A stretch of DNA of 22,500 nt from Prorocentrum cordatum (Eukaryota > Sar > Dinophyceae > Prorocentrales > Prorocentraceae). The stretch lies in the NCBI GenBank assembly GCA_963575745.1, contig CAUYUJ010021687.1, positions 90,001 to 112,500 of the forward strand. The letters run 5' to 3'. Of this stretch, positions 13,890 to 22,254 are shown piece by piece; the stretch's first letter is position 1, and each line of letters opens with the position of its first letter. Below the pieces are notes generated by a model. That model was not told where the DNA came from. It was given only the letters and a program-made list of their open reading frames with translations, and did not search any database. Position numbers and translations under genes: made by a program.

Positions 13890-15305
13890 GTGGGAGGAGG
13901 GGCGGATGGGAGGCGGGAAGGAGAAGGTGCAGGAGGAGGACAAATCACAGTTACGGAGTCTGTCGAAAAGGCGCATATGCAACGGTCAAGGCAAATAATG
14001 CTAATGCGCAAAAAGGGTCTCAAACCCAAAGCAGGATGGCAACTGCGATCCACGATCAGGACAAGTAAAGAGTTGACCCAACATTCACGAATTGGACATC
14101 ACGAGCAGCCCGACAGCCACTGGAAACTTTCAGTGTTTGATCTCAGCTATGGCCAGTCCAGTCGCAGAGATTTGGTCGGGTGCACCTTCGGCAACGTGAG
14201 CGGGGATCCCCTCGATCATCGCTGGGGCCTCCACTGTCCTTCTTGGCATCAGCGGCTACGCCTACCTGCGCCTGGTCCCGCAGCAGTGCTAACAGCCAGG
14301 GACGAGGCCTGCGTGAGGCATGACAGCGGACGCGGCAAGGATAGCTTCGTCGGTCGTGCAGCGCCTGCGGCTAGCATCGTGGCCAAGGACGCCCTGAGGC
14401 AATGGCAGTTTGCATTCGGGGGAGCCCCTCGTCGTCACGGCTGGACGCAGCTCGGAAATCTCGTGAGGGTCCTTAGACCAACCTTGATGAGCTGCCGATG
14501 TCTCAACTCGCCCTGCTCCGGAAGAGGGGCTTTGCCAGCGCCAGCAGCCTGGCAGAGGTGGTGGACCCCCCCCTGTGCTGCAGCAGGGAAGCTCCGTCTC
14601 GAGACCGGCCGCCGCGGCCTTGGCGAGAGGTCGGCGAGAGCATTGCCGAGGCTCTACACGGGATCCAGCCGCTCCCCGAGGGCAGGCCTGCCATCAGGGG
14701 CAGCGGCACTCGCGCGCCATTCGGCGATCGACCCAGACCTGGCGCGGGATGCGATCGGCGCGCGTTGCGAGGACACGGCGCCGCTGTGCCGGTGGCGGCC
14801 GAGGACGCCCGAGAGGACCCACGACCAGCCGCGCGGCAGTCCGGCCTGCTGTGCAGTGGTCCGCCGAGTTTTTTTGCGGGAGCGACGGGCAAGAAGAGGA
14901 GGAGGGGAGGAGGAGGAGGAGGAGGAGGAGGAGGAGGAGGAGGAGGAGGACGAGTACCAGGAGGAGGACGAGGCGGAGGAGGATGTTGGGCTGCAAGCTC
15001 CCTGGGCAAGACACCGCACCCTCGGCGAGGTCGAGGAAGGACAGAGGCGTAGAGACATCGCCGTTCGGCGGCCCGCGCAGCTTTCTCGGATCGGCGCCAG
15101 AACCCCCCCCCCTCGGCGCCGCGGACGCCGCCCCTGGGGCGCTCCGCGCGCCAGGCCCAGCGCCGATCCAGGAACTCCGCGCGGACTCTTCCGACAGTTG
15201 TGTGGTATGCAGGTTTTATTTAATCGCTTGGCTCATTCCGCCGGCCCTCGAGCGCTCTATGGGGCCTCTTTGAAGCCTCTTGGGGGCCTCTTTGGGGCCT
15301 CCTAG
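13890..15305 (+). CDS. doubtful 471-codon ORF with acidic repeat
   Basis: This is a long plus-strand frame opening in a Gly-rich stretch and passing through about 330 residues of unrecognised sequence. It then reads the GAG array at 14893-14950 as poly-Glu and ends in the GGCCTCTTGG block. Two other plus frames are open for 184 and 232 codons over the same DNA (14498-15052 and 14575-15273), and two minus frames are open too, so openness says little. A different frame at about 14150-14300 reads as a small membrane-protein-like peptide split by one TGA. If a spliced gene exists here, its exons probably use more than one frame. Confidence 0.2.
   Translation: MGGGADGRREGEGAGGGQITVTESVEKAHMQRSRQIMLMRKKGLKPKAGWQLRSTIRTSKELTQHSRIGHHEQPDSHWKLSVFDLSYGQSSRRDLVGCTFGNVSGDPLDHRWGLHCPSWHQRLRLPAPGPAAVLTARDEACVRHDSGRGKDSFVGRAAPAASIVAKDALRQWQFAFGGAPRRHGWTQLGNLVRVLRPTLMSCRCLNSPCSGRGALPAPAAWQRWWTPPCAAAGKLRLETGRRGLGERSARALPRLYTGSSRSPRAGLPSGAAALARHSAIDPDLARDAIGARCEDTAPLCRWRPRTPERTHDQPRGSPACCAVVRRVFLRERRARRGGGEEEEEEEEEEEEEEDEYQEEDEAEEDVGLQAPWARHRTLGEVEEGQRRRDIAVRRPAQLSRIGARTPPPRRRGRRPWGAPRARPSADPGTPRGLFRQLCGMQVLFNRLAHSAGPRALYGASLKPLGGLFGAS
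14891..14951 (+). repeat. (GAG)n tract
   Basis: About 18 GAG/GGA triplets. They read poly-Glu, poly-Gly or poly-Arg according to frame. Confidence 0.93.
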
Positions 15306-15376
15306 GCTTCTTGGGGGCCTCTTGGGGGTCTCTTGGGGCTTCTTGGCGGTGTCTTGGGGCCTTGTGTGGTATGCAG
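15198..15376 (+). repeat. 15-bp direct repeats flanking an intron-like insertion
   Basis: TTGTGTGGTATGCAG occurs at 15198-15212 and 15362-15376, separated by 149 bases that end in a block of GGCCTCTTGGGG repeats. The first copy is followed by GT (CAG|GTTTTA) and the second ends in AG, so 15213-15376 has GT...AG ends. Removing it would leave one copy of the 15-mer. This is the form expected of an insertion that created a duplication and could be spliced, as proposed for introner elements. Expression is not shown. Confidence 0.5.
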
Positions 15377-15924
15377 TTGTTACTTCTTCTAGGTCCGCAC
15401 CGCCGTGGTTGTGGGCATCCCCGTGGACATCGACGAGGTGCAGGGGCTGCATTTCAGCTGAACTGGTTACGGCCAACCCGCAAAAGATCTCGCGCCGCAC
15501 AGCGCCCTGGATTCGCCTGGACGGCGCACCTGATAGCGAGTTCAAGGCAGATTCATGCTGAAGGCTGGACCGACGGGCAGCTCCTTGATGCAGGATATTG
15601 AGCCTCGCACATTCGGAGGCTGTCATCCAACATCCATCCCCGACGTGATCGGCATGCTGGCGATCGGCGTCAGTTGGCCGCCTCGCGGGCAGTCCCACGT
15701 CGGAGGTGCGCACGGATGGGTTAGCCCAAGGTTGGGTTAGGTGTTGGGGAGCGAACCCAGATTGATGCTGATATATCCATTTCCGGGTGTGGTTTAGAGC
15801 GAATCTCCTGGAACCCAGTTCTGCCCCCCACCGAACCTTTCCCCTGCCCCCCGACTATATATGGCTCGCCACCTTGGTGACGTTCCGCCTGCATTGTAAT
15901 TGTTCTGCTGCTGCTTCCGTCCTT
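15377..15924. other. unique region with possible exon remnants
   Basis: A polypyrimidine stretch followed by TAG at about 15380-15393 resembles a 3' splice site. The following frame reads 22 codons of plausible protein (beginning VRTAVVVGIPVDIDE) to a TGA. Another frame continues with about 34 plausible codons (AELVTANPQKI...). No family is recognised. From 15720 on nothing further is seen. Confidence 0.25.
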
Positions 15925-16145
15925 CCCTCGCTCCCTCCCTCCTTTCCCCCCCTCCCTCCCTCTCGAAGGAGGAAGGGGAGGAGGAGGAGGAGGAGGAGGA
16001 GGAGGAGGAGGAGGAGGAGGAGGAGGACGAGGAGGAGGAGGAGGATGAGGAGGAGGAGGAGGAGGAGGAGACGGCGGCGGAGGCGGAGGCGGAAGCGGAG
16101 GCGGAGGAGGGACTGAGGGAGGGAGGGAGGGAGGGAGGGAGGGAC
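15925..16145. repeat. CCTCC, (GAG)n and (GGGA)n array block
   Basis: CTCCCTCC words (15925-15963) are followed by GAG triplets (15965-16070), GGCGGAGGCGGA words and a clean (GGGA)n run (16112-16143). The GGGA run has potential to form a G-quadruplex on the plus strand, and the CCTCC run on the minus strand. Confidence 0.93.
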
Positions 16146-16436
16146 CATCACTTGGCTAAGGGGAGGCTAGGGGTTGTCCGACCCGACCCTAACCCGAAAA
16201 CTCGTGGCTCTGGGCCACATGTTGTACTCCACAGCGGCGTCGCCGCTGAGACGGCATTGCGGTGCCGACGCTGAATACGGTGCTGGGGCCTGGTGTGGCC
16301 TTGCACACTCGGCCGCAGCAGCACCGAGACTTCCCCATCCACGGACGTGGGGTGGGGTATGGGGGTTGAGCCACGGTCGGGGCGGACTGGCAACCTGAGT
16401 CCACCTCCGTGCTCAGGGCCACCCGAGGGATTCCTC
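16146..16436. other. unique stretch with a CG-rich hairpin
   Basis: CAGCGGCG (16232-16239) and CGCCGCTG (16241-16248) pair perfectly around a single T. No gene was recognised. The boundary with the LINE 3' region is not precisely known. Confidence 0.4.
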
Positions 16437-16950
16437 CTGGTTGACTGTACCCCAAGGCTCGGGTACAAGGCTGGCTGCGTGACCATCACCGTCAGCACAG
16501 GAGGGAGAAAAGGAGTGTGCAGCGTACCTTCCCCCTGAGGCGGGGTGCCTGACACGCGCGCAGGACACACACGCACGTGTCACACAGCACACAGTAAGTC
16601 GCCAAAACGGCCCACTGCAGTGAAAAGGACGGCCTGCCTCTTCTGGCTGGCGGTACCCCAAAGCTCGGGTACTAGGGCTGGCTGCGTAACCAGCACCGCC
16701 AGGCGGAGCGAGAAACAACACCCCAGATCGAACCTGCATCGCGCCAAGGCGTGTCTGCGGCCAGTGCCGCAGGAAGAGATGAGTGAGCGCTCATTCCCCC
16801 TGAAGCGGGGTGCCTGACACGCGTGCGGGGGACGCTCACGCACCTGCGCACATGTACACAAAGAGTGAGGCGACGCCAGGACGACTCGGCAATGCCCTCC
16901 CCTGGTGTAAAGAACGCCAGGACGATGGCCAAGCCTCATCCCTGGTGTGG
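16437..16950 (-). repeat. duplicated hairpin-bearing segment, probable LINE 3' region
   Basis: Two diverged tandem copies each contain two short hairpins in the same order. Hairpin 1 is GTACCC...GGGTAC at 16447-16466 and 16653-16672, with the loop differing by one base. Hairpin 2 is CCCC...GGGG at 16531-16545 and 16796-16810, followed in both by TGCCTGACACGCG(C/T)GC. The second copy carries about 59 extra bases between the hairpins. A further pair of 40-base repeats (GCCAGGACGA...CCCTGGTGT) sits at about 16869 and 16910. The block lies directly 3' of the last coding segment of the minus-strand LINE, so it is probably its 3' untranslated region. Confidence 0.65.
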
Positions 16951-17014
16951 GCCTGTCTGCACCTGGGCTTGATCTGCCTCGCTGGGCTGCTGTTGCGCAG
17001 CTTCAATGGCTCGT

Positions 17015-17716
17015 CTATAAAACGCTCGAGTGGCTCTGGAGGCGACACAAGGGGGCGGATTCCCTTCCACTCCTCGGGTGTCTGAGCTCCAGAGCGCGGG
17101 CTAACTGGCTTCTTGAATTGTTCGACGAAAGTTCCCGCGGACACTCTTGACATAAACGGCCGCGGGTGCCTGTTTCTGAATAGGACCCGCAGGAGCGACA
17201 CATAATCATCGTGCTGGAATTGTGCACGTACTCAAACATCAAAAGCTTGTAGCCTCTGGGGCTTTGCGCCAGCGAGGCTAGGCCCGCACAGTGCTCAGGA
17301 CATGTTTCATCGAGACGCTTGAGGTACTGGTCCTGGGTCTTGGCCCTGACTCGGCATAGGGTGCAACAATAAGTGCCGCGGGTGTATTCCCAACGGTGGA
17401 GCTCGCCCACGGGCCCTGGGGGCTCGCAGGGGCGGGGGCGAGGAGGCCTCGGAGGAGGACGGGTGGCCCCAGGGTCCCAGGCATATTCAGCCGAGGCGGC
17501 GCCGACGGGCGGGTTCTTACTAGCTGGACGGCTCAGGGACTGCTTACCCGCCTTCGTGGCCAGCGCTGGCCACTTAGGGAGGACCCGAGCAACATAAAAC
17601 AAAAACCGTCGCAGCGTGCCTTGGTCGAAACGACTCTGCTCCAACTCCGACTGGGATGGCTGACGAAGGGTTGCCGCGGCTCGCTCGGCTGCTTTGCCCG
17701 CTGCAGCATTACCCAA
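17015..17716 (-). pseudogene. C-terminal zinc-finger tail of the LINE polyprotein
   Basis: This holds the last residues of RNase H (GNAAAGKAAE) and then about 220 residues of tail ending at TAG 17015-17017. Residues 117-143 have CC-x2-C-x17-C-x2-HC. Residues 173-192 have CRSCG-x12-C-x2-C, followed by an Arg/Leu-rich end. Paired CxxCG-type fingers at the C-terminus are typical of this group and probably bind nucleic acid. A Pro/Arg-rich linker (about 86-105) separates them from a helical segment. The segment has no start of its own and would be reached only by reading through the TAG at 17726-17728. Confidence 0.8.
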
Positions 17717-17732
17717 AGCATGGTTCTAATCG

Positions 17733-18350
17733 TCATTGCTGACAAAATCCCCGGGTTAGATTCTGGTGGGCTTTCACCTTCACGAGACAGGAAGGCGGCG
17801 GCGCGACAGCTCTGCCCGCCAGAACCTTGAACCCTGCATGTTGGTTCTTCCGGGGGTATCCAGGAGACTGAAAGAGGTCAACTGCTCCTTTGTAGTCCGT
17901 GTGGACCTGGGTGACTAAGGGCGAAATGGCGCGCGCAGCTATGATTGCTAGCATTTCCGCCACGCCCGGGCTCCGGGTGTACATGTTGCCCACCTGGCCT
18001 GACAACATCGCGAAAGGAGCCTCGTTTCTCATGCTAACTACCGCCCAGCCAGCCGACTGGAAAGCTGGGTGTATCGAATTGCCACAGCTGCCGTCCACGT
18101 ATATTGGCCCTGAAAAAGCTCTCTCCAGGCTGGCGTCGGGATTTACGCACCAAAACTGGCAATCCGTCAGACCTGTTTGGATCGGGGGGCAAACTTTATA
18201 TTCGGGCCTGATATGGAGACCGACTTTTAGGAGCGGTTCTTGTCCTTGGAGGATGATCCTGCTCTCCTGGCGATAAAGCTCTATCCCGCTCCTCCTGCGA
18301 GATGGGGCACTGGAACAAACGACTGTGCAGTGAGTCCTTGGGGGCTCCAC
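17733..18350 (-). pseudogene. RNase H domain of the LINE element
   Basis: This encodes ribonuclease H, which removes RNA from RNA-DNA hybrids. Visible catalytic residues are Asp86 in IYVDGSC, Glu132 in AEMLAI and Asp152 in HTDYKGAVD. The KVKAHQN block at 191-197 carries the His. The frame then ends in GFCQQ, but one base over the sequence reads PGDFVSNDD, a TAG (17726-17728), then NHALGNAAAGKAAERAA. That is the expected end of an RNase H domain. So the domain is broken by one frameshift just after HQNL (about 17755) and one in-frame TAG, probably a former Trp codon. The fourth acidic position (GNAAAD in intact relatives) is Gly here. Confidence 0.85.
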
Positions 18351-18681
18351 ATCCGCACTGGGCGTTTATTTCATACCCTGCATCCTTGGCCCTGGACTTT
18401 GCCCAGGTGCCTTGCGTGAGGAAAGTTAGAGGACTGCCCCGCCCTTGCTTGGTTGAATTGGGGCCGGCGGGGGCTCCCGTGGCAACTTGGGCATCCACCT
18501 GGGAGCCTGCGTGACTTAGCTTGCTAGCAGCTCGCTCTCTCAGCTGCCGCTGCCAGGCCTGCTGCATTTCCTGGCGCACAAAGGCTGGCGAGAAACGCGT
18601 TAGAGGATATTGTTGTCCCCCCGAGGCTTGGAAAACAGGAAGGGAAACCAGGACCCAGCCCATGCGATGCAAGGGGCGCAT
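18196..18681 (-). pseudogene. LINE polyprotein fragment with Cys/His motif
   Basis: This frame continues the polyprotein after another one-base shift near 18694-18702 (a GGGGCCCC run). It holds 161 codons; the upstream codons PLAAL in this frame join naturally to the preceding fragment. Near its end, C109, C111, H119 and C125 form the order CxCGxxxDSLxHxxxxxC, a linker motif seen between RT and RNase H in such elements; the first Cys spacing is one shorter than I would expect. RNase H then continues in a different frame, so a further shift lies at about 18250-18300. The listed Met (codon at 18679-18681) is only the first Met in this frame, not a true start. Confidence 0.75.
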
Positions 18682-18748
18682 TAAAGCGGCGAGTGGGGCC
18701 CCGAACGCGGCTCCAGCGCGAGGGGGCTTGGCCCATCATGGCCTTTCC

Positions 18749-19057
18749 CTACGCGCAGAGGGGGGGTAGGGGCGCGAGGCCTTGGGCTGGACTGGTGGTG
18801 GCCGACCACGCTATTACATGCCAAACTAGAGCGGGTCCTAGGGCAAGTTTCCACGTGGGGTCTCCGATCAGAAGGAGGCTCAGGCATCTGCTTCCCGTGG
18901 CACACCTGGGTCCTGCTATGTATAAGTGTTGCTGCTGAGCGGTGGCCAGCTGGCTGCTGTTGAGGCCCGTGACCTCGTGGCCGAAAGAGGCTGCCGCAAA
19001 CGTGCCCGTGTTGTAGATCTTACGCGTGCCCCCCCCCAGCTCTCCTGGTGGCCCCAA
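18749..19057 (-). pseudogene. LINE polyprotein fragment after the RT (frameshifted, TAG-ended)
   Basis: This frame overlaps the end of the RT frame and carries the natural continuation GGGTRKIYNTGTFAAASFG (Lys-Ile-Tyr then a TFGHEVTGL-type block), and then GDPTWKLALGPALVWH. These blocks follow the RT in related elements as I know them. The join lies in the nine-base C run at 19029-19037: the two frames differ there by one base, as expected of a homopolymer slip. The frame ends at a TAG (18749-18751). The codons after it (GKAMMGQAPSRWSRVRG) still look like element protein, so this stop is probably a Trp codon mutated to TAG. Confidence 0.75.
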
Positions 19058-20888
19058 GTCCCCCCATCCTCTTCTTGATTATGCCCATCCTGGCTTTGGC
19101 TGATCGATCCTTTCCCCACCTGCGCTGGGGCGCACCTGCCGCGGTCTCGCAGCCGAGGTTGGGTCCCGAAATGTCCGTTGTGATGCCTGCTCGGGCTCGC
19201 AGTCTGCGCTGCACTTGGCGGCGCACATGGTCCAAAGAAGCGAAGAGCTGAGTCTTGGCGGGAGCGATCTTGCTGTCAAGATCGGTATGGATGCTATCCA
19301 GCAAGCCCTGGGTGCCGCGGTTCAGGCGGCCGGCGATGCGGCAGATCTTGTATTCATGATCCTTTAAGAAGATATCGTCTATGACCATGTAGAGGTCTAC
19401 ATCGGGGTTCTGCTGGGTCCAGGAGTCCAGGGGGTCTATGGTGTACATCTGTATAAGGTATGTTGCAAACCCACGCCCCGCTGCTATGCCATGTATTGTG
19501 TGTCCCACCGACATCGCCAGGTCCTGGAGTCCTACAAATCTGGGGCTCGCGTAAATTCTCAGGGTGATCCTGGGCAGGGTGGCGGGGAAACCACTGCGAA
19601 CAGCTCGGGTGGCAAGCTTGCTGCGGTTAATATGTTCGTAGTAGTTGCTGAGGTCGTAGAGAACCATGGCTGAATGTAGTTGTTCGTTAAGCTTTGAGTA
19701 ACACTCGCAATCTAGGCTCTGCTTGAAACCTAGCTCCGCTATGGAATGCCCTGCTTGGTGAGCGAGGAATGGACGCCCGCGATTCCGTTCCCATCCTCTC
19801 GCGGCTGACTGTCTTACTCTAGCCCACGCTCGATGCAGGCCTGACATCATTCCAATCGATCTCATTGCGGGTTTGGTTGCCTGAGGATTTTGCTGCTTGT
19901 GCGTCATGATAAGCACTGATATGATTGCCTGTATCTGCGAGGGCATGAAACCTAGGCTCTCGATGAGGAGCAGCAGCTGCGCGACAATGCCTGCCTGCTG
20001 CTCGGTGATGAGCATGAGATGCCTCGGGTGAACTCCGTCCCACGTTGAGGCTGTCGTCACTGAAAAACTTCTAGCTGCTTCCTGAAGGGTCTTGCCGTCC
20101 ATCGGTCCCAGGGATATTCTGTCATCGATGCCCCCTGGAACTGGATTGCTTTGTGGCTTGACCGAGGTGTCCCCGATGCTGGCAAGTTGGCCGGCTTCGC
20201 CTTCCAGAATGCTGCTTGGGCGACCTGACCATCGTCCCTTGACGAGGGTGGATTCTGGCTTCCAGGCTTCGAGGCTCCTCGTCCATCTGTGGGCCCAGCC
20301 GACTCCTCCCTGAAGGGAACTTTGGACCCACGAGGCCCAGGCTTTGGCAGATTCGGAGCGTTGATGTTTCCGTTCGCTGTCTATGGCGCGGCCCAGGTCC
20401 TGGAGGGTGTCATTTATAGCCTGGTCGGCCGTGACCGCGGATAGCACTCCAGCGGCAGCGTCAGCAAGGGGAAGTTCTTCGAGCTGCGATGCTGTAGCCC
20501 CTGACTGCTTCCAATATTCTACGGAAGCAAACTCCTCTGGCGAGTCCTGCAGGCCCGCCGCCAAATACTCTAACTGGTTAGTGTCCGCCTTCGAAACGAC
20601 GAAACTGATGTCGACGAGACGGTTTCGAAGCCATCGAAGCGGGGCCCCCAGAGACTTCCAACCAGCACGAACTCTAGCATCACGGCGTTTGGCACGCACC
20701 CAGTTGACCGCTGGGGGGCTCGCACGTGGGGCCGCAGAGTGTCTAAGAGGGGTATCCGTGAGGCTGCTGAGGGACTTCTCAAGGTCCTGAACCACCATTG
20801 CGTAGCAGTAGTACAAAATGGCCTGGCGCTGTGAAATTCCGAGAGGCGTAGCCGTATCGTGAAGCACAGCATTGGCATAGCTAATCAC
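19020..20888 (-). CDS. reverse transcriptase domain of LINE element
   Basis: This 622-codon frame encodes the RT that copies the element's RNA into DNA. Residues 281-291 (STWDGVHPRHL) match the conserved block before the fingers. Residues 343-359 match the R-x-IG-LHRAWAR block. Motif A is LYDLSNYYEHI, with the catalytic Asp at 412. Motif B is IAAGRGFATY (about 468-477). Motif C is MVIDD, with Asp 504-505. SKIAPAKTQLFA (539-550) is the following thumb-side block. All three catalytic Asp residues are intact. The listed start is a GTG; the frame stays open upstream to about 20985 and no ATG start stands out. The frame ends early because of a shift at a run of nine C (19029-19037, plus strand), and the next coding segment is one frame over. 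Confidence 0.9.
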   Translation of the reverse strand: MISYANAVLHDTATPLGISQRQAILYYCYAMVVQDLEKSLSSLTDTPLRHSAAPRASPPAVNWVRAKRRDARVRAGWKSLGAPLRWLRNRLVDISFVVSKADTNQLEYLAAGLQDSPEEFASVEYWKQSGATASQLEELPLADAAAGVLSAVTADQAINDTLQDLGRAIDSERKHQRSESAKAWASWVQSSLQGGVGWAHRWTRSLEAWKPESTLVKGRWSGRPSSILEGEAGQLASIGDTSVKPQSNPVPGGIDDRISLGPMDGKTLQEAARSFSVTTASTWDGVHPRHLMLITEQQAGIVAQLLLLIESLGFMPSQIQAIISVLIMTHKQQNPQATKPAMRSIGMMSGLHRAWARVRQSAARGWERNRGRPFLAHQAGHSIAELGFKQSLDCECYSKLNEQLHSAMVLYDLSNYYEHINRSKLATRAVRSGFPATLPRITLRIYASPRFVGLQDLAMSVGHTIHGIAAGRGFATYLIQMYTIDPLDSWTQQNPDVDLYMVIDDIFLKDHEYKICRIAGRLNRGTQGLLDSIHTDLDSKIAPAKTQLFASLDHVRRQVQRRLRARAGITTDISGPNLGCETAAGAPQRRWGKDRSAKARMGIIKKRMGGLGATRRAGGGHA

Positions 20889-20985
20889 ACTTTCGCTTTG
20901 GGTCCAGCTTGTTGGCCTCTGAGACGGGCCGAACGGCTTGACTGAAGGAAGTCGCGACGCACGCGCAGGGCTGGGCTGCCGGCGC

Positions 20986-21339
20986 TAAAGGCTGTTCCCT
21001 GGCCGAGGCTTGAACCGCCGCGATTCAGGCAAATGGCCTAGCCGCAGGCGCTGGACAATGGGGGCGCTGGGATGCCGGGCGGCGGGCGCCGCGCCGCAGC
21101 GGGGCGCGACCGCCGGCGGTGGAGCCGGGGGTTGGGCCATGTCGCGTTCCTGGCCCAGCGCGCCTTCCGCAGGTCGGCGCCGAACTCACATTTAAAGGGG
21201 TCTAAAGTCGCCAGCTGGCGGGGCCCACCCCCCCGAGACAGGGGTTTCTGCTGTCTCAGACATCTGGCCCCCCATGTGGGCCGCCGTGTTAGAGGGGTGG
21301 CAGGGGGGTCTGCCAGCTCTCGATAATCGTGATCTGGCG
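20986..21339. other. GC-rich stretch upstream of the RT, no gene recognised
   Basis: If the LINE extends further, this would be its 5' side on the minus strand, but no endonuclease or gag-like domain is readable. A 7-bp hairpin, GAGACAG/CTGTCTC (21235-21241 and 21251-21257), is present. Confidence 0.4.
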
Positions 21340-21379
21340 GCAGGAGAGGCCCGCGTGCGCCCAGTGGAGGACGGGGATG

Positions 21380-21905
21380 AAGAGGATTGGAGGAGGAGGA
21401 GGAAGAGGAGGAGGAACAAAAAGGAAAGCAGATAAGAACAGGACCGCGACGAATACTAATACTTATACGGGTGAGAAGAATAGCCACCATGATAACGATA
21501 CGAATAATACGGGCAATCATGTTCACACTACGAACATCAATTATATGGAACTAGTGAGGATAGTATTATTACGAATAAGACTCATACGGACGCGTCGGGA
21601 CAATAAGAACAACTCATAAAGTTAGAAACGAGCAGGAAACATTAAGTAGGAACATAATAACCATCATAATAAAAAGAAGAGGAGAAGCGGAGGAGGAGGA
21701 GGAGGAGGAGGAGGAGGAGGAGGAACAGGAGGAAAACGACGGCGAAAAACACGAGGAGGAGGAGGAGGAGGCCGACGTAATGGAGAATGGGCTGGAAGGA
21801 GAGGGACGGCGTGGAGGAGGAACACGAGGAGGAACTGGAAGAGGAGGAGGAGGAGGAGGAGGCGCAGGCGGGGGCGGAGGCGGAGGCGGAAGCGGAGGAA
21901 CCGGA
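21380..21905. repeat. purine-rich (GAG)n / AT-rich mixed arrays
   Basis: GAG-type triplets at about 21388-21415, 21685-21730, 21755-21770 and 21815-21900 are separated by AT-rich purine-biased sequence (21420-21680) that contains many AATA/AACA words. ORFs are Glu, Gly, Arg or Ser repeats by frame. No gene is supported. Confidence 0.85.
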
Positions 21906-22254
21906 AGACATCCGAGACGAATTCGCAGGCGGAGGCATGGGAGGGGACGGGGGACGGAGAGCGGGCGGGGAAGGCAAGGCATCCCTATCTGTTCCGTGGA
22001 ACCTGTCATGCCTGATGGGAGGGGACTCGCTACCGTGAGGTTTTCAAGCGTGGATTCCCCACCAGATCCTGGCGCCACTTGGCATCGCTCGGACGTGTGC
22101 ATTTTTCCTTCGGCGAGGACCATCGAGGAGCATCCTTGATCATCTGGCGAACAAGCCACGCACGAAACCGAAAATATCCTGGCGAAGGACCCAACCATAT
22201 GCAAACGTGAATACCGCAGGGCAGGTGGGACGAAGCAAAAGGAATTCCCAATGT
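21906..22254. other. unique stretch, no gene recognised
   Basis: Ordinary composition with short ORFs on both strands. No RNA gene or domain was recognised. Confidence 0.35.

Larger units (their letters stand above)
16437..20985 (-). mobile_element. LINE-type (non-LTR) retrotransposon, decayed copy
   Basis: Read on the minus strand, this holds in order reverse transcriptase, a C-terminal RT/linker region, a Cys/His motif, RNase H and a two-part zinc-finger tail, then a structured 3' region. That order, with RNase H after RT and no integrase, protease or LTR, fits a non-LTR element. No apurinic endonuclease domain is visible upstream of the RT in this window, so the copy may be 5'-truncated or the family may lack one. 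The 5' limit is set by the first in-frame stop above the RT frame (about 20983-20985). No target-site duplication or poly(A) tail was identified, so both ends are approximate. Confidence 0.85.

Noticed and set aside
15400-15740. Possible terminal exons of a host gene
   Set aside because: Plausible peptide stretches occur in three different frames with no consistent splice pattern or recognised family. Kept only as a low-confidence note.
15719-15745. GGGTTAG words resembling telomere repeats
   Set aside because: There are only two imperfect copies, not in tandem register, so there is no telomere array.
21000-21060. GGTTCAAGCC on the minus strand, resembling a tRNA T-loop
   Set aside because: The five-base stem does not pair and no other tRNA arms could be placed.
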